Origin: Dyadobacter sediminis
Lineage (GTDB): Bacteria; Bacteroidota; Bacteroidia; Cytophagales; Spirosomataceae
Direction: 5' to 3'
DNA length: 52,636 bases
Assembly (NCBI RefSeq): GCF_005860765.1
Contig: NZ_VCEI01000033.1
Location: forward strand, 1 to 52,636
Both the position numbers and the translations under genes were made by a program. The notes beneath the pieces are model-generated. The model saw nothing but the letters and a program-made list of their open reading frames with translations. It was not told the origin of the DNA and did no database searches. This document shows positions 42,036-51,697 of the stretch, one piece after another (the stretch's first letter is position 1; each line of letters begins with the position of its first letter).

Positions 42036-42126
42036 CTTTATTTCGGGAATGTTTAGGTTGATAGCAAGCAATAACCCAAAAGTGACACCGGTTGGCACCA
42101 AAAAATAATAGTTGATTAGAAGCGGC

Positions 42127-42333
42127 CTATAGCCAAAACAATATCGAACGTAAAATCTTGGATGGTACCATCGCAAGTATTCCAGACAATTGCCAACGCA
42201 TTACGTCTTGATCCGCGAGATAATGAAAATCTTCATAAAATAATCCAACATCCTTGAAATTAGTTAGCTCTGGGCAATGGTAAGCTGATTGGCAAAACAG
42301 CTTATTGCCCAGAAAATCCACTGCCTGATACAA
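42127..42333 (-). CDS. Possible small protein, 68 aa
   Basis: An open frame (MYQAVDFLGNKLFCQSAYHC ... VGLFYEDFHYLADQDVMRWQ) with reasonable amino-acid composition but no recognised family. It partly fills the 325-bp gap between the cupin and SMP-30-like genes. Low confidence; it may be chance. Confidence 0.25.
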   Translation of the reverse strand: MYQAVDFLGNKLFCQSAYHCPELTNFKDVGLFYEDFHYLADQDVMRWQLSGILAMVPSKILRSILFWL

Positions 42334-42360
42334 GATAGCTAATATATTTAGTGCCGTGTT

Positions 42361-43311
42361 CTAACGAAACCGCTGAATACTGAATTCTTTTGCATCACCG
42401 ATTGTGCCAATACGTGCATTTAGCGTGTAAATCTGGTTGTTAACAGCAACACTGGTCGTCGCCCCTATATAAGCTCCTTCGTCAAATTTAACGATTGAGG
42501 CGGTTTGCCAGTTGTCGGTGCTCCGCAATTGAGCTACACGGTTGCCACCAGTAACCACATACAGCTCATTGTTCAGTAACGTCAACCCGTCACCAGGTAG
42601 TGGACTTATACCCGTTATTTCTGAAACTTGGTTCCCGTTTTGTAAATCCACTTTGAAAAGCTTCCCTTGCCCTGTGTTGGCCGTGATAAGATAACCGCTT
42701 GGATGGTAGACGATACCATTTAAACCAAAATTGGGACTTGAAAAATTGAGCGTATCTCTTAATAATACATTTGCCGTGCCATCACTGGCAACCCTATAAA
42801 TAACAGGCGAGAAGGAATCAGTCACGAAAGCAGTCCCATCAGGGGCCAACGTAACGTCGTTTGCAAAATTTCGTTCTTGCTGTGGTAAGAGCGCATCTAA
42901 GTCGGTTCGCCTTTCCAACAGCCGGGTCTCCAGGTTGAATACTAACAGCTCGGCAGTTTGGAAAGAGCTTTCCTGAGTACTTTTGATAGAAACTCCCCGA
43001 TCGCTATTGCACACAAACACGCGGTTACCGGCGACTTTCATACCAATAGCGCTGATTAATTCGGGGGAAGTCAGTAAATCCTAGTATTGACCATCTGTGC
43101 TGACAGTGCCGATCTTTCCTAACGGAATGGAGGTGACAAGAAACTTTGACAGTTGCGATGAGTAGGCAATTCCTTCCGGATATTGCCTGTCGGCCATAAA
43201 ATCAATGCGCTCGGGGAAAACGGCGTTAGGGCTATCTGGATGATCTTCGCAGGCACTTAACGTCCAAGCTGAAATCAATAAACAACAGTGCAGTAGACGA
43301 AATGGCTTCAT
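42361..43311 (-). pseudogene. SMP-30/gluconolaconase-like lipoprotein interrupted by one in-frame TAG
   Basis: A single 317-codon frame with one amber codon at 43081-43083 (..STDGQY-stop-DLLTSPELISAIGMKV..). N-terminal lipoprotein signal (LLHCCLLISAWTLSACEDHP, Cys about residue 21). Beta-propeller repeats follow (FANDVTLAPDGTAFVTDSFS; GLNGIVYHPSGYLITANTGQ; GDGLTLLNNELYVVTGGNRV). The frame on both sides is intact, so only the stop needs explaining: recent nonsense mutation, sequencing error or readthrough. SMP-30-like propellers bind small ligands or hydrolyse lactones; the substrate is unknown. Confidence 0.7.
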
Positions 43312-43662
43312 AGATGAAGTGTTTGATAGTTAATAAATGCAGACTGGATTATCCAACTGTCCAAGGTTAAGCTACTTCGTTGTGAAGATCGTATTGAGGG
43401 CAAGCAGTTAGATAATAACCTCTTAAACCAAAAAACCGTACCATTAACTATTCCAGCGTAATACTAGAAAGCGCTTGATGTTGAAAAACAAAGCAACAAG
43501 AAAAATTTGCGATTTAAACTGGTCATAGTTTGGCGACGTGCAGCCTTGACAGCTAATATTATCCTGAAATGTGTATTCCAATGCGGCTCACAATCTAAAT
43601 GGCATGTTTTTATACAACCGGTTCTCTTCTGCAATTCTAATTGAAGTAAATCTTTATCATAT
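43312..43662. other. 351-bp gap with no recognisable gene
   Basis: No open frame with family signatures, RNA or repeat seen. It contains the upstream region of the SMP-30-like gene (minus) and of the 43663 paralogue (plus). Confidence 0.4.
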
Positions 43663-44117
43663 ATGACGGACTTTTCAAATGTAAATAGGACTAAAAGCTT
43701 TCTGCGGCCTTCACATGAGCACGTAGACCTTTATATAACATTCAACAGTATTGAAAATGTCAAATCGATGTTTGCAGGCAAATGGACGTATAAGATGAAG
43801 ATATTCTGCTCTATTCCACTTGTTGTGTTTAGATGCCCGGTTAAGGAATGTAATATTATGTTGCATTTGAACCTCACACCCTTGGATCAGGCCGCTGGCT
43901 TGATAAGGAACATTTAACATTTATGTTAATTATCTCAAACGCTTCTGAATCTATCCATGTTGCCGGCGCCAAGACAATTAGACTATCAAAAACAGATTCA
44001 GATTCTGTAAGGGCAGCTTTCTTAAAACAAAAGAATTTATCCTACCAAACCATAAAAGACCTGGTTGATATTGTCTATCAATTAGATATCGAAAATATAT
44101 GGCCAAACGGTGATTAA
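43663..44117 (+). pseudogene. Frameshifted paralogue of the 33868-34329 hypothetical gene
   Basis: First frame 43663-43917 (MTDFSNVNRTKSFLRPSHEH ... KIFCSIPLVVFRCPVKECNI then MLHLNLTPLDQAAG). The next frame, from about 43890, reads WLDKEHLTFMLIISNASESI then SVRAAFLKQKNLSYQTIKDL and VDIVYQLDIENIWP. Joined at about 43895, this matches the other copy over its C-terminal ~110 residues. One indel is enough to restore it. Confidence 0.6.
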
Positions 44118-44653
44118 TGAACTCAGTAGCTGTCAAGTTTTGGTTTGATTGTTTTTAATATGCTGCGACGCGAAAAATCTCAGGTTACCATGCCGGATTT
44201 GCCCTAGAATATTTCATACGGGTCAAACCTTCTTCAATCTCCGTATCCGCTTTGGTGTTAATTCGCTCTCAGTCCCGGCGGCAATTGCTTTTGAGTTAAC
44301 AACTTATCTAAAAATTAATATCTCGCAACAAAAACGCTTCTAGCATAAATGCTGCCGAAAATCACTAACTCATAGCAATGTCGAAGCAGGCAGTAGGATG
44401 CAGATTTTTAACCGCGTTGTCTTACCAAATGTTTTTATCAAAGCATCTAAATCTGTTAAGTACTGCTATGGTTACCATTATCAGTAACCATAACGGCTAT
44501 GTTGCTAACTGTTAATTGCACAATAAATGAAAAGTGGTACTTATATAAAGTTTGTCTATACTATTTTTGCTAATAGTTATTCGGTCGTGGCTGTCGCGGA
44601 ACTACCCTGATATTTTAGGTTTTGGTAGTTATAAGATTTGGCTTCGGAGAACT
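44118..44653. other. 536-bp gap, one hairpin, no gene
   Basis: No supported coding region. A perfect 9-bp hairpin (TATGGTTAC ... GTAACCATA) lies at 44467-44492. Confidence 0.4.
44467..44492. repeat. Perfect 9-bp inverted repeat in a gene-free gap
   Basis: TATGGTTAC/GTAACCATA with an 8-nt spacer. No T-run; it could be an operator or a chance palindrome. Confidence 0.4.
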
Positions 44654-45300
44654 TTAAAAATTCAGTGTAAAAGCATTCAGAGACTTCGAAAATGCACTCG
44701 ATAAGTGAACCACAGTCTCTATTGCTTCACTTTTTACCGGTTTTCTTTTTAAATGTGTGAGATACTTTTTAAGGTTGAAGCAGGTCGCTGCCATCAGCAT
44801 CACCTTATGTGCCGCGGCTTTCCCTAAAACATTGATTTTACTCAATCCTTAATAATGGACCAGGCTTCCAAAGACGGGCTCTACCGTACTTTGCCGGACC
44901 TGTTTCATCCGTTTCCCGCGCCTAGTTAGTTGCCTCTCATAGGCTCGGTAATAATAATCTTTATAAGCTGTCGTAAATATTCTTTTAAACAGGGACTTAG
45001 GCGTGCAGGATTCCTTTAGAGCACAGGGACTGCAATCCTTTTTTGAAGCTCGGTAGTTTTTTATTAGTTTTCCGTCAACGGTTCGATCGAAGCCCTTAAA
45101 AGGTAATTGTTTTACCCATAGTACAGGTAAAAACGTCTTCTTTCCTGTCATAGGTAACCCATTCCCTTTTCTGGCTTGTACTTGCCAAAAACTGGGGTCC
45201 ATGGTGTGATATTTCTCAGTTCAAGGAATTCGTAATTAAAACCATTTGGGTATCCTGCGTCTGCCAACAGTTCTGTCATGCGGCCGATCACAACCTGCGG
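44654..45300 (-). pseudogene. IS1182-type transposase, decayed C-terminal part
   Basis: One frame of 183 codons has an in-frame TAA near 44846: VRQSTVEPVFGSLVHY then stop then GLSKINVLGKAAAHKVMLMA then ATCFNLKKYL. The Glu of EPVFG is the third catalytic residue, and CSPCALKESCTPKS is the Cys cluster of this family. Upstream, in another frame, DAGYPNGFNYEFLELRNITP (45190-45270) matches the DAGY segment. N-terminal part and terminal repeats were not identified. Confidence 0.7.
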
Positions 45301-45577
45301 TCCATATCATTGTCCTATCACGATTTAGCCCTTAGGTGTTTTATAAACGACTTGCAGGTGTTCTTTCGGGATGCAGTTGAATCCTGAATTAGCATTGATA
45401 GCCATCCCAATAGCTATGTTATACACCAAAGACTTAATTGATTCCATAATGAGTTTTATGTCTAGACTGGGTCATGGGCGAAACCTGGCTTCCGGTGACT
45501 CCTTTACCATGATGCTACTTTCCCTTGCGGCATACATTTTGAGAGATATATGAATTTGCATAAACATCAGCAATAGC

Positions 45578-46354
45578 ATGGAATTTGAAGTCATTGTTTC
45601 CCTACTGACGCTAGTCGCCCTGGAAGCTGTTTTGGGTATCGATAATGTGATATTTATCTCAATAATCGCTGCAAAACTACCTGCAGACCAGCAAAAGAAG
45701 GCCCGCCAATATGGGTTAATACTAGCAGGCGTATTGCGAATTGGCCTTTTACTTATTATATCTCTGATCATGAAACTGGACAAGGACTTGTTTGTTGTTT
45801 TTGGAGAAGGGTTTTCCGGGAAGGAACTTGTACTGTTAGCAGGAGGGTTATTCCTTCTTTATAAGAGCTCTACGGAAATTTACCATAAAATGGAAGGCGA
45901 GCAGGGTGATCAGAGCAACCAAATTAAAGCTTCTTCTTTCGGGCAGGTAATTACTCAAATCTTGATCATGGATATGGTTTTTTCTGTTGATTCCATTATT
46001 ACAGCTATTGGAATGGTAAAAGAAGTGTGGGTCATGTATGTAGCCGTCATTGTGACGGTGATATTGATGCTGCTGGCAGCTGAGAAGATAAGCGATTTCG
46101 TGAACCGCCACCCGGCTTTCAAAATGCTCGCACTGTCATTTTTGCTTTTGATTGGCTTCTCGCTTGTAAGTGAAGGTTTTGGGCTCGAAATCCCCAAAGG
46201 GTACATTTACTTCTCAATGGCATTCTCTCTGTTGGTGGACGTCTTTCAGATGCGCATGAATAAAGGTAGAGGCCAGCCGGTAACAACCCGTGAACATTAC
46301 CGGCCGGGTGAGGAGCAGTTAATCAAAGACACCGTCCATAAAGCTCAATTATAG
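45578..46354 (+). CDS. TerC-family integral membrane protein
   Basis: 258 aa, about 7 helices. Two conserved acidic membrane motifs: EAVLGIDNVIFISIIAAKLP (about 16-35) and DMVFSVDSIITAIGMVKEVW (about 130-150), the TerC/Alx signatures. Relatives export Mn2+ or contribute to tellurite resistance and metalation of exported enzymes. No ter cluster around it, so metal homeostasis (Mn) is the likelier role. It appears to be a single-gene unit. Confidence 0.92.
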   Translation: MEFEVIVSLLTLVALEAVLGIDNVIFISIIAAKLPADQQKKARQYGLILAGVLRIGLLLIISLIMKLDKDLFVVFGEGFSGKELVLLAGGLFLLYKSSTEIYHKMEGEQGDQSNQIKASSFGQVITQILIMDMVFSVDSIITAIGMVKEVWVMYVAVIVTVILMLLAAEKISDFVNRHPAFKMLALSFLLLIGFSLVSEGFGLEIPKGYIYFSMAFSLLVDVFQMRMNKGRGQPVTTREHYRPGEEQLIKDTVHKAQL

Positions 46355-46643
46355 ACCTTGCCATTTTAGCATTGATTGCACTTAATAATGCAAGTAGTGC
46401 AAAATACTTCTAACCTCCTGTTAATTTTTTAATAAATACGTTTGAGCACACTTTTGTATAAGTAACCCAGCCAAAGACCTGGCCTATCAGGATAACCTAA
46501 CTTGGAACGGGTGACAAGAATTCATTCAGGAAGCTCTACCTGGATTGATTTAACATAATCTCATACACGAACGACACAACAAGCGTCAAGTATTGTAAGA
46601 TGACTTATTCTATGAGCAACGATGCATCAGGTGACCTTGCTGG
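46355..46643. other. Gene-free stretch after terC
   Basis: A TACGTTTG element near 46437 fits the Bacteroidota -7 consensus (TAnnTTTG), but no matching gene follows on that strand. Nothing else recognised. Confidence 0.3.
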
Positions 46644-46834
46644 CATTATTTATCTAGCGTTTCCCTAATTCTTTTTAAATCCTCCTTATCAGGTTATTAA
46701 ATTCTATTCATACATCGGTCCTTTCCGTTTTACGCGAATGAGTCGTGTCTTCCAAACAGCTTCGACAGAACTGTAAAAGCACCGCCAAGGATGGCTGCTA
46801 TCCTTAAAATGATCTCTATTATTGCTACTGTCAT
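46644..46834 (-). pseudogene. Decayed copy of the 14133-14324 small membrane gene
   Basis: It starts MTVAIIEIILRIAAILGGAF then TVLSKLFGRHDSFA and stops after a frameshift; the tail (VKRKG...) continues in another frame. The downstream TAA..ATG pair and the first codons of the second small gene (MPARSP..) are also present at 46600-46645. Nucleotide similarity to 14131-14330 is clear along the whole length. Confidence 0.7.
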
Positions 46835-47009
46835 AACTTATCTTCCTTTGAAAGAAGGTTTCTGTGCCAGCATGGAACGATTGTTTTTGGAGTCGCACGA
46901 CCGGGCAGAAGCCAGCATCTGGCTGTTTGCGGCCCTGACATTATAAGCCGACCATTCCTGAAATCTTGCTGAGCCGCTGCAATTATCCATATTAACCCAA
47001 TTGAATTTT

Positions 47010-47891
47010 ATGAAATCAGTTACCGTATTCCATAATCCCAAAGCAGGCGACCAGGCGCATTCCAAAAAAGAGCTTGTTGCCCTGATCGAAAGACACGGAT
47101 ATGAGTGCCGCTATTATTCAACCAAAAAGAAAGGCTATAAAAATTTCAAAAAAGATACCGACCTGATAGTGGCCGCCGGTGGAGATGGCACGGTCGGCAA
47201 AGTTTTGAAAAGATTAAAAACGAGAAAGCTAGCCAACAAAATTCCTGTTGTTGTTTTTCCTTTGGGAACGGCCAATAATATTTCTAAATCACTCGACATA
47301 AAAGCAGAACTACCTAAGCAGATAGAGGGCTGGGAAGCCGCCGAGGCTAAACAATTCGACCTTGTCAGGACTAGTGGCGATGTCAGCAGTGTTTGTTTTG
47401 AATCGATTGGTTTTGGGGCTTTCACTGAGCTAATCAAGAGAATGAAGAGCAGCAAAAAGCAGTTGCGGCCACAGGATAAGCTTAAATTTACCCTTGCCCA
47501 GCTGGGAGAAGTAGTGGCTACTTATCAAGCCAAAGAAGCAAGCATTATCGTGGATCAAAAGCAGTATAGCGGCAAATTCATATGGATCGAGATGATGAAC
47601 ATTTGCTCGATTGGGCCCAACATCATCTTTTCCCCAAAAGCTGATGCGTCCGACGGGATGCTAAATGTTGTGTTAATCCAGGAAGATCAGAGAAGTGAGC
47701 TGCTGGCTGCGATTGAGCGTAAAATAAATGGCATCGAGCCCGACTTCGCTTTCAAATCGTTAAATGCTGCCAAAGTCGACATTCACTTTGAGGATACCAG
47801 CTTGCATGTTGACGATCAGGTTATTGATATGGGAAAGCCCATTGATCTGAGCGTAGCAGTCGATGCGGGGGTGTTCACATTTTTAATTTGA
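47010..47891 (+). CDS. Diacylglycerol/sphingosine-kinase-like lipid kinase
   Basis: 293 aa from ATG 47010 (TTG 47001 also open). DAGK catalytic domain: FHNPKAGDQAHSK near the start, nucleotide motif LIVAAGGDGTVGKVLKRL (about 52-69), PLGTANNISKSL, and the C-terminal beta domain with ISFSPKADASDGMLNVV-like sequence (IIFSPKADASDGMLNVVLIQ) and VDDQVIDMGKPIDLSV. It phosphorylates diacylglycerol or a related lipid; the exact substrate is not determined. A decayed AI-2E gene follows 33 bp later. Confidence 0.88.
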   Translation: MKSVTVFHNPKAGDQAHSKKELVALIERHGYECRYYSTKKKGYKNFKKDTDLIVAAGGDGTVGKVLKRLKTRKLANKIPVVVFPLGTANNISKSLDIKAELPKQIEGWEAAEAKQFDLVRTSGDVSSVCFESIGFGAFTELIKRMKSSKKQLRPQDKLKFTLAQLGEVVATYQAKEASIIVDQKQYSGKFIWIEMMNICSIGPNIIFSPKADASDGMLNVVLIQEDQRSELLAAIERKINGIEPDFAFKSLNAAKVDIHFEDTSLHVDDQVIDMGKPIDLSVAVDAGVFTFLI

Positions 47892-47924
47892 AATATTTGT
47901 CAGCTTAAAAGACTCTGATTGACT

Positions 47925-48360
47925 ATGACAGAATTTAACAACCATCTTAGGCAGGTAGCTTTCCTGGTCATGATCGCAGCCCTTGCGATTGTGGTTGGCT
48001 GGCAACTATTTCCGTTTTTTCCAGGGTTTTTTTTGGCACTGACTTTAAATGTATTGAGCCGCAAATGGTTTAATTACCTTACAACCACCAGACCGCGACA
48101 GCTTTGCTATTTATGGCGCCTTTTCTGATCTGCATTGTTGGCGCCTATATAGTTCTCAATTGATCTGGCTTACTCTAAAATTGAAGGCATTCTCAAAAAT
48201 CCTGAGAAGATCAATCAGGCTAATGAGAAAGTCATGCAGCAGGTCAGCCAATGGGCAGGTAGGGATTTTAATATCAATCAATTAGGTTCATATATCCCGA
48301 AAACAGCGGCAGGTATCTTCCCAAAACTTTTAAATGGTTTTTCCCTGATGCTGTTCAATC
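47925..48360 (+). pseudogene. Decayed AI-2E/PerM transporter (paralogue of 32644-33819)
   Basis: Start MTEFNNHLRQVAFLVMIAAL, then GWQLFPFFPGFFLALTLNVL. Further pieces in changing frames: TALLFMAPFLICIVGAYIVL, then LAYSKIEGILKNPEKINQAN, then QWAGRDFNINQLGSYIPKTA. These match the first ~140 residues of AI-2E transporters. Three or more indels; the conserved C-terminal half (YAWFFG..LP..G) is missing. Confidence 0.65.
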
Positions 48361-48528
48361 AACGGCCTTGTCGGCCACGCCGCCAGAATGCCGGCCCAGC
48401 GCAAAAAGCACCGCGGGTTTTATGTAGCAAGTTGGCGGGATGTGGATGAGCTATATCCAAATCTCAGCGCCATCGCCATCTTTGAAGATTTGATCAAGGT
48501 TAAAGGTTTAAAAATCTACCTTTTCTGA
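48361..48528 (+). pseudogene. Unidentified gene fragment, 55 codons
   Basis: A clean frame without its own start: NGLVGHAARMPAQRKKHRGF, then YVASWRDVDELYPNLSAIAI and FEDLIKVKGLKIYLF. It does not resemble AI-2E. It abuts the decayed transporter and looks like the 3' end of another gene fused by deletion. Family unknown. Confidence 0.35.
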
Positions 48529-48614
48529 ATAGTCGTATTCTCCGGCATCGGCCACCCGCAAACAAATTATAAGTGGCATAGTTATTTTGCACATTCATTT
48601 GTTTAATTATAAAG

Positions 48615-49007
48615 ATGGCGCGAAATTTTATTTGCCTGGTAATTGATGATGATGATGATGACGGGATGTTTTTCCAGGCCGCTTTTACCCAATTGGGTAC
48701 GACGTCTCATTGCTGGTTGTCGCCCGGCTGCCAGCAGGCTATACAAAGGGTGGATTTGGGACAAGAGCCCGTTCCTGACTATATTTTTCTTGACTTGCAG
48801 TTGGGTGCTGCCACGGTAAAAGAGAGCCTGGATTTGCTAAAAAGCCATCAAAGTATAAGCACTGCCCAAATTATTATTCTTTCAGGAGCAGACCCAGCAT
48901 ACCAGGCAGACTGGCTGAATTCGCGGGGCATTTTTAAAATTATACAAAAGCAAGCGTCGATTGGGCTTTTGGCTGATCAAATAAAGCAGGTGCTATCTTT
49001 ATCCTGA
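48615..49007 (+). CDS. Single-domain response regulator (CheY-like)
   Basis: 130 aa. Acidic pocket LVIDDDDDDGMFF (about 8-20), acceptor Asp in YIFLDLQLGA (about 58), switch Ser in IILSGA, Lys in IIQKQ. The acceptor loop lacks the usual Met-Pro (LDLQLG), a mild deviation also seen in phosphate-sink receivers. A second receiver starts 81 bp downstream, and the kinase remnant is convergent with them. Confidence 0.85.
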   Translation: MARNFICLVIDDDDDDGMFFQAAFTQLGTTSHCWLSPGCQQAIQRVDLGQEPVPDYIFLDLQLGAATVKESLDLLKSHQSISTAQIIILSGADPAYQADWLNSRGIFKIIQKQASIGLLADQIKQVLSLS

Positions 49008-49088
49008 AGTCATAAACGTCTCACAATTGATCTGGGAAATTAATGTTTCTTTGTAATTTGCACCTATTATTCACCATGCAACTTTAAC

Positions 49089-49541
49089 ATGTCACAATCC
49101 GGTCCCATCATCGTTGTAGAAGACGATGATGATGATCAGTTTTTGGTCAAACAATCTCTCTCAGAGCTTGGCGTGAAAAACCAATGTCTCTTCTTTTCAA
49201 ACGGTCAGCAGGCTTATAGGTATCTGCTTGATAGCAAAGAACAGCCTTTCTTAATCCTTTGTGATATCAATATGCCTGTTATGAACGGACTCGAGCTCCG
49301 TGAAAGGATCGAATCCGACCCAGTGCTCAAAAAGAAAGCAATCCCTTTTGTTTTTTTGAGTACCTCTGACAATCCGGCTTTAATAAACCAGGCATATGCA
49401 GGCACGATCCAGGGATTTTACAGGAAAGCCACGGGCTTTCAGCAGTTTAAAGAGAACCTACAACTTATTCTGGGATATTGGCGTATGTGCCTGCATCCTA
49501 ATAACGTGGCTTCCGACGGCATGGTTAGACCAGAAGTATAA
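49089..49541 (+). CDS. Single-domain response regulator (CheY-like)
   Basis: 150 aa. Canonical receiver: IIVVEDDDDDQFL (about 8-20), acceptor Asp in LILCDINMPVMNGLEL (about 58), switch Ser/Thr in FVFLSTSDN, Lys in FYRKATG. A 20-residue C-terminal tail beyond the receiver (WRMCLHPNNVASDGMVRPEV) is unusual. It was probably the partner of the PAS kinase encoded convergently at 49623-51539. Confidence 0.88.
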   Translation: MSQSGPIIVVEDDDDDQFLVKQSLSELGVKNQCLFFSNGQQAYRYLLDSKEQPFLILCDINMPVMNGLELRERIESDPVLKKKAIPFVFLSTSDNPALINQAYAGTIQGFYRKATGFQQFKENLQLILGYWRMCLHPNNVASDGMVRPEV

Positions 49542-49622
49542 GGCTCAAAATAGGTATCCTCAATGCCAGAATGGCTGAGAAAAGGGACTTAACATTATAT
49601 TTTGTGGAGCGGCGTTTAAGTG

Positions 49623-51539
49623 TTACACATATGATAGGGGAATGACAATATGGAACCTGGTTCCAGCACCATCCTGACTGCTGACGCGCATTTGTGCTTT
49701 CAGCAGCTCACACAGCTTTTTGACGATAAATAGCCCGATACCTTCCCCATGGCCATCTGTATTCGCCTGGGTTACCGGGCTTTCGGAACCCATATACTGA
49801 ATTTCACCGTTAATCTTGGCAAGCAGCGGCGCGGGCAAGCCCGGCCCGGTGTCAGAAATGACAAATTCCCACTGCGGCAAAGCATCGTGATCACCCTCAA
49901 TGGAGCGCCATTTTACATTTACCCCGCCTTGGAGCGTATATTTTAAAGCATTCAGGACCAGGTTTTGGGCAATACGCCTGATTTTGACCTGGTCACCTTC
50001 CACGTCAAGGCTACCAGGTCCTTCAAAATGAAGATAAAGGCCTTTTTCTTGTGCCAATGGCTGCGATCCGTCACAAAGCTCGGTCAGCAGCGCACCTGCA
50101 TCGAAATGTACAGGGTGCAATTTTTCTTCGCCTGATTCCAGCCGGGAGTAGTCCAGCATCTGGTTCATCATATGCGATACCTGGATCAGGTTCCGCTGCA
50201 TCATATCCAGGACTTTGTCCTTTTCCTGCTGGGTGTCCATATCGTTTAAAAGCATTGTTGCCCCGACAATGACCCCGAAGCTACCGCGCAGATCATGGAA
50301 GGAAGTCCTTAAAAACGCGCCGCGCTGCTGTACGTACTCTTTCATAGTGGCCAGCGACTGCACCATCTCATTGGAGCTTTCAAGCTGCTGCATCAGCCTC
50401 TGTTGCTGGATGCCCGCTTCTTTGTGCAGGGTGATGTCCAGCTCTGTAATGGCGATCCCATGGTCACGTCTGGTCATGGCAGTGGCCAGCCACTTGGGGT
50501 GGCCATCCAGCAAGTGCTCTGCATAGAAGGGCATGCTTGTGGCGTAAACCTGCTTCATCTGCTGTTGATATTCAAAAGGAAAGAGACTGGATGCGGGCAT
50601 GCCGGCCAGTTCAGATGCGGGCTTACTAAAATCACTGGAAAACTTCTGGTTGCAGATCACCAGGGTAAAATCAACAGGCTGTTCTTTTTGGGCTTCTACT
50701 GCTTTAAAGAAAGCAATCGAAGCGGGTGAGCTGTCCAGGACTGCCTGTAAGCTGTTAGCTGTTTCGGTCAGTTCCTGATTGGCCAGTTTGAGCTCAAGGG
50801 TCTTTTCATCGACATGTCGGATGAGCTGCTGGGCCATTGTTTTTTGCAGATGGATATCGACGCTGCTGCCGGTGAAGCCTGTAAAGCTGCCCTCAAAAGA
50901 AAACATGGGTTTGGCGTTTTCTAACATCCACCGGTAGTCGCCATCGCTTCTTCTCAGGCGGTACTCAATGCTATATTCACTTTGCCGGGGAAAGTTTTCG
51001 TTAAAAGTATCCTGGTAGCTTTCAAGGTCTGCCGGATGGATGACATTGTAAAAATCGCTCTCACCTTCTTTAAATACCTGCCCGGTATACTGGATCCAGG
51101 CCTTGTTGAGAAAATTGATCTTCCCATCGGCTTGGCAAACTCACATCATGACCGGCGCATTGTCGACCAGCCCTTCAAACCACTGTTTACGCTCCTTTAA
51201 AAGTTGCTGCTCACGACGGTAACCGGTAATATCCTCAAATCCTAAAAGTATGATTTGCTTTTGGTGCAAAGTCAACTTGTGGGCATGGATAACCATGGTC
51301 CGCTGCTCGGCAGGCGAAACCCTGACACTTGTTTCAAGGCCCTTGACTTCTGAATTTTGCACAGCTACCTGGTGCAGCAGCTCGCGGAATTCAGCAAAGT
51401 CAAGCCTTCGGTTGCCTAGTTCGTAAATCAGCTGGCCTTCGGTCTTCTCGGCCTCTGTCGCAAAGAACCTGTAAAATGCCGAATTAGCGCTTTTGGCCCG
51501 CAGGTTCATCCAGCACCAGCCAGCTATGAATCTCTTCAA
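49623..51539 (-). pseudogene. PAS-domain sensor histidine kinase broken by a Trp-to-TGA stop
   Basis: A 639-codon frame with one in-frame TGA at 51141-51143. The site reads NAPVMM-stop-VCQADGKINFLNKAW, where the PAS family has Trp, so TGG to TGA is the simplest explanation. N-terminal PAS piece (51141-51539: RAKSANSAFYRFFATEAEKT), second PAS (50930-51140, FLNKAWIQYTGQ..), third PAS-like domain (AVLDSSPASIAFFKAVEAQK), HisKA His in TSFHDLRGSFGVIVGATMLL, HATPase N box NLVLNALKYT, and the G box DTGPGLPAP. Residues upstream (51540-51600) are in other frames and the natural start is lost. From the Met at 50927 a 434-aa kinase core could still be made. Confidence 0.8.
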
Positions 51540-51697
51540 AAATACGGTGGTATAACTGTACTCTCGGGCCTCATAATCTTTCCTCCCATTTAGTCCTGAA
51601 AATAGCCATATTTACCAATTTGAAATTTCATTTTAGTGGTACACCAAAACTATTTACTATATAATGCAAACAACCACGTTAAACTGTACTATTTGGA

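Noticed and set aside
45371..45553. 60-codon plus-strand frame before terC
   Set aside because: Hydrophobic but with no family match; probably a shadow of decayed transposase-side sequence.
46838..47065. 75-codon minus-strand frame overlapping the lipid-kinase start
   Set aside because: It overlaps the conserved kinase N-terminus and has no known similarity; probably a chance frame.
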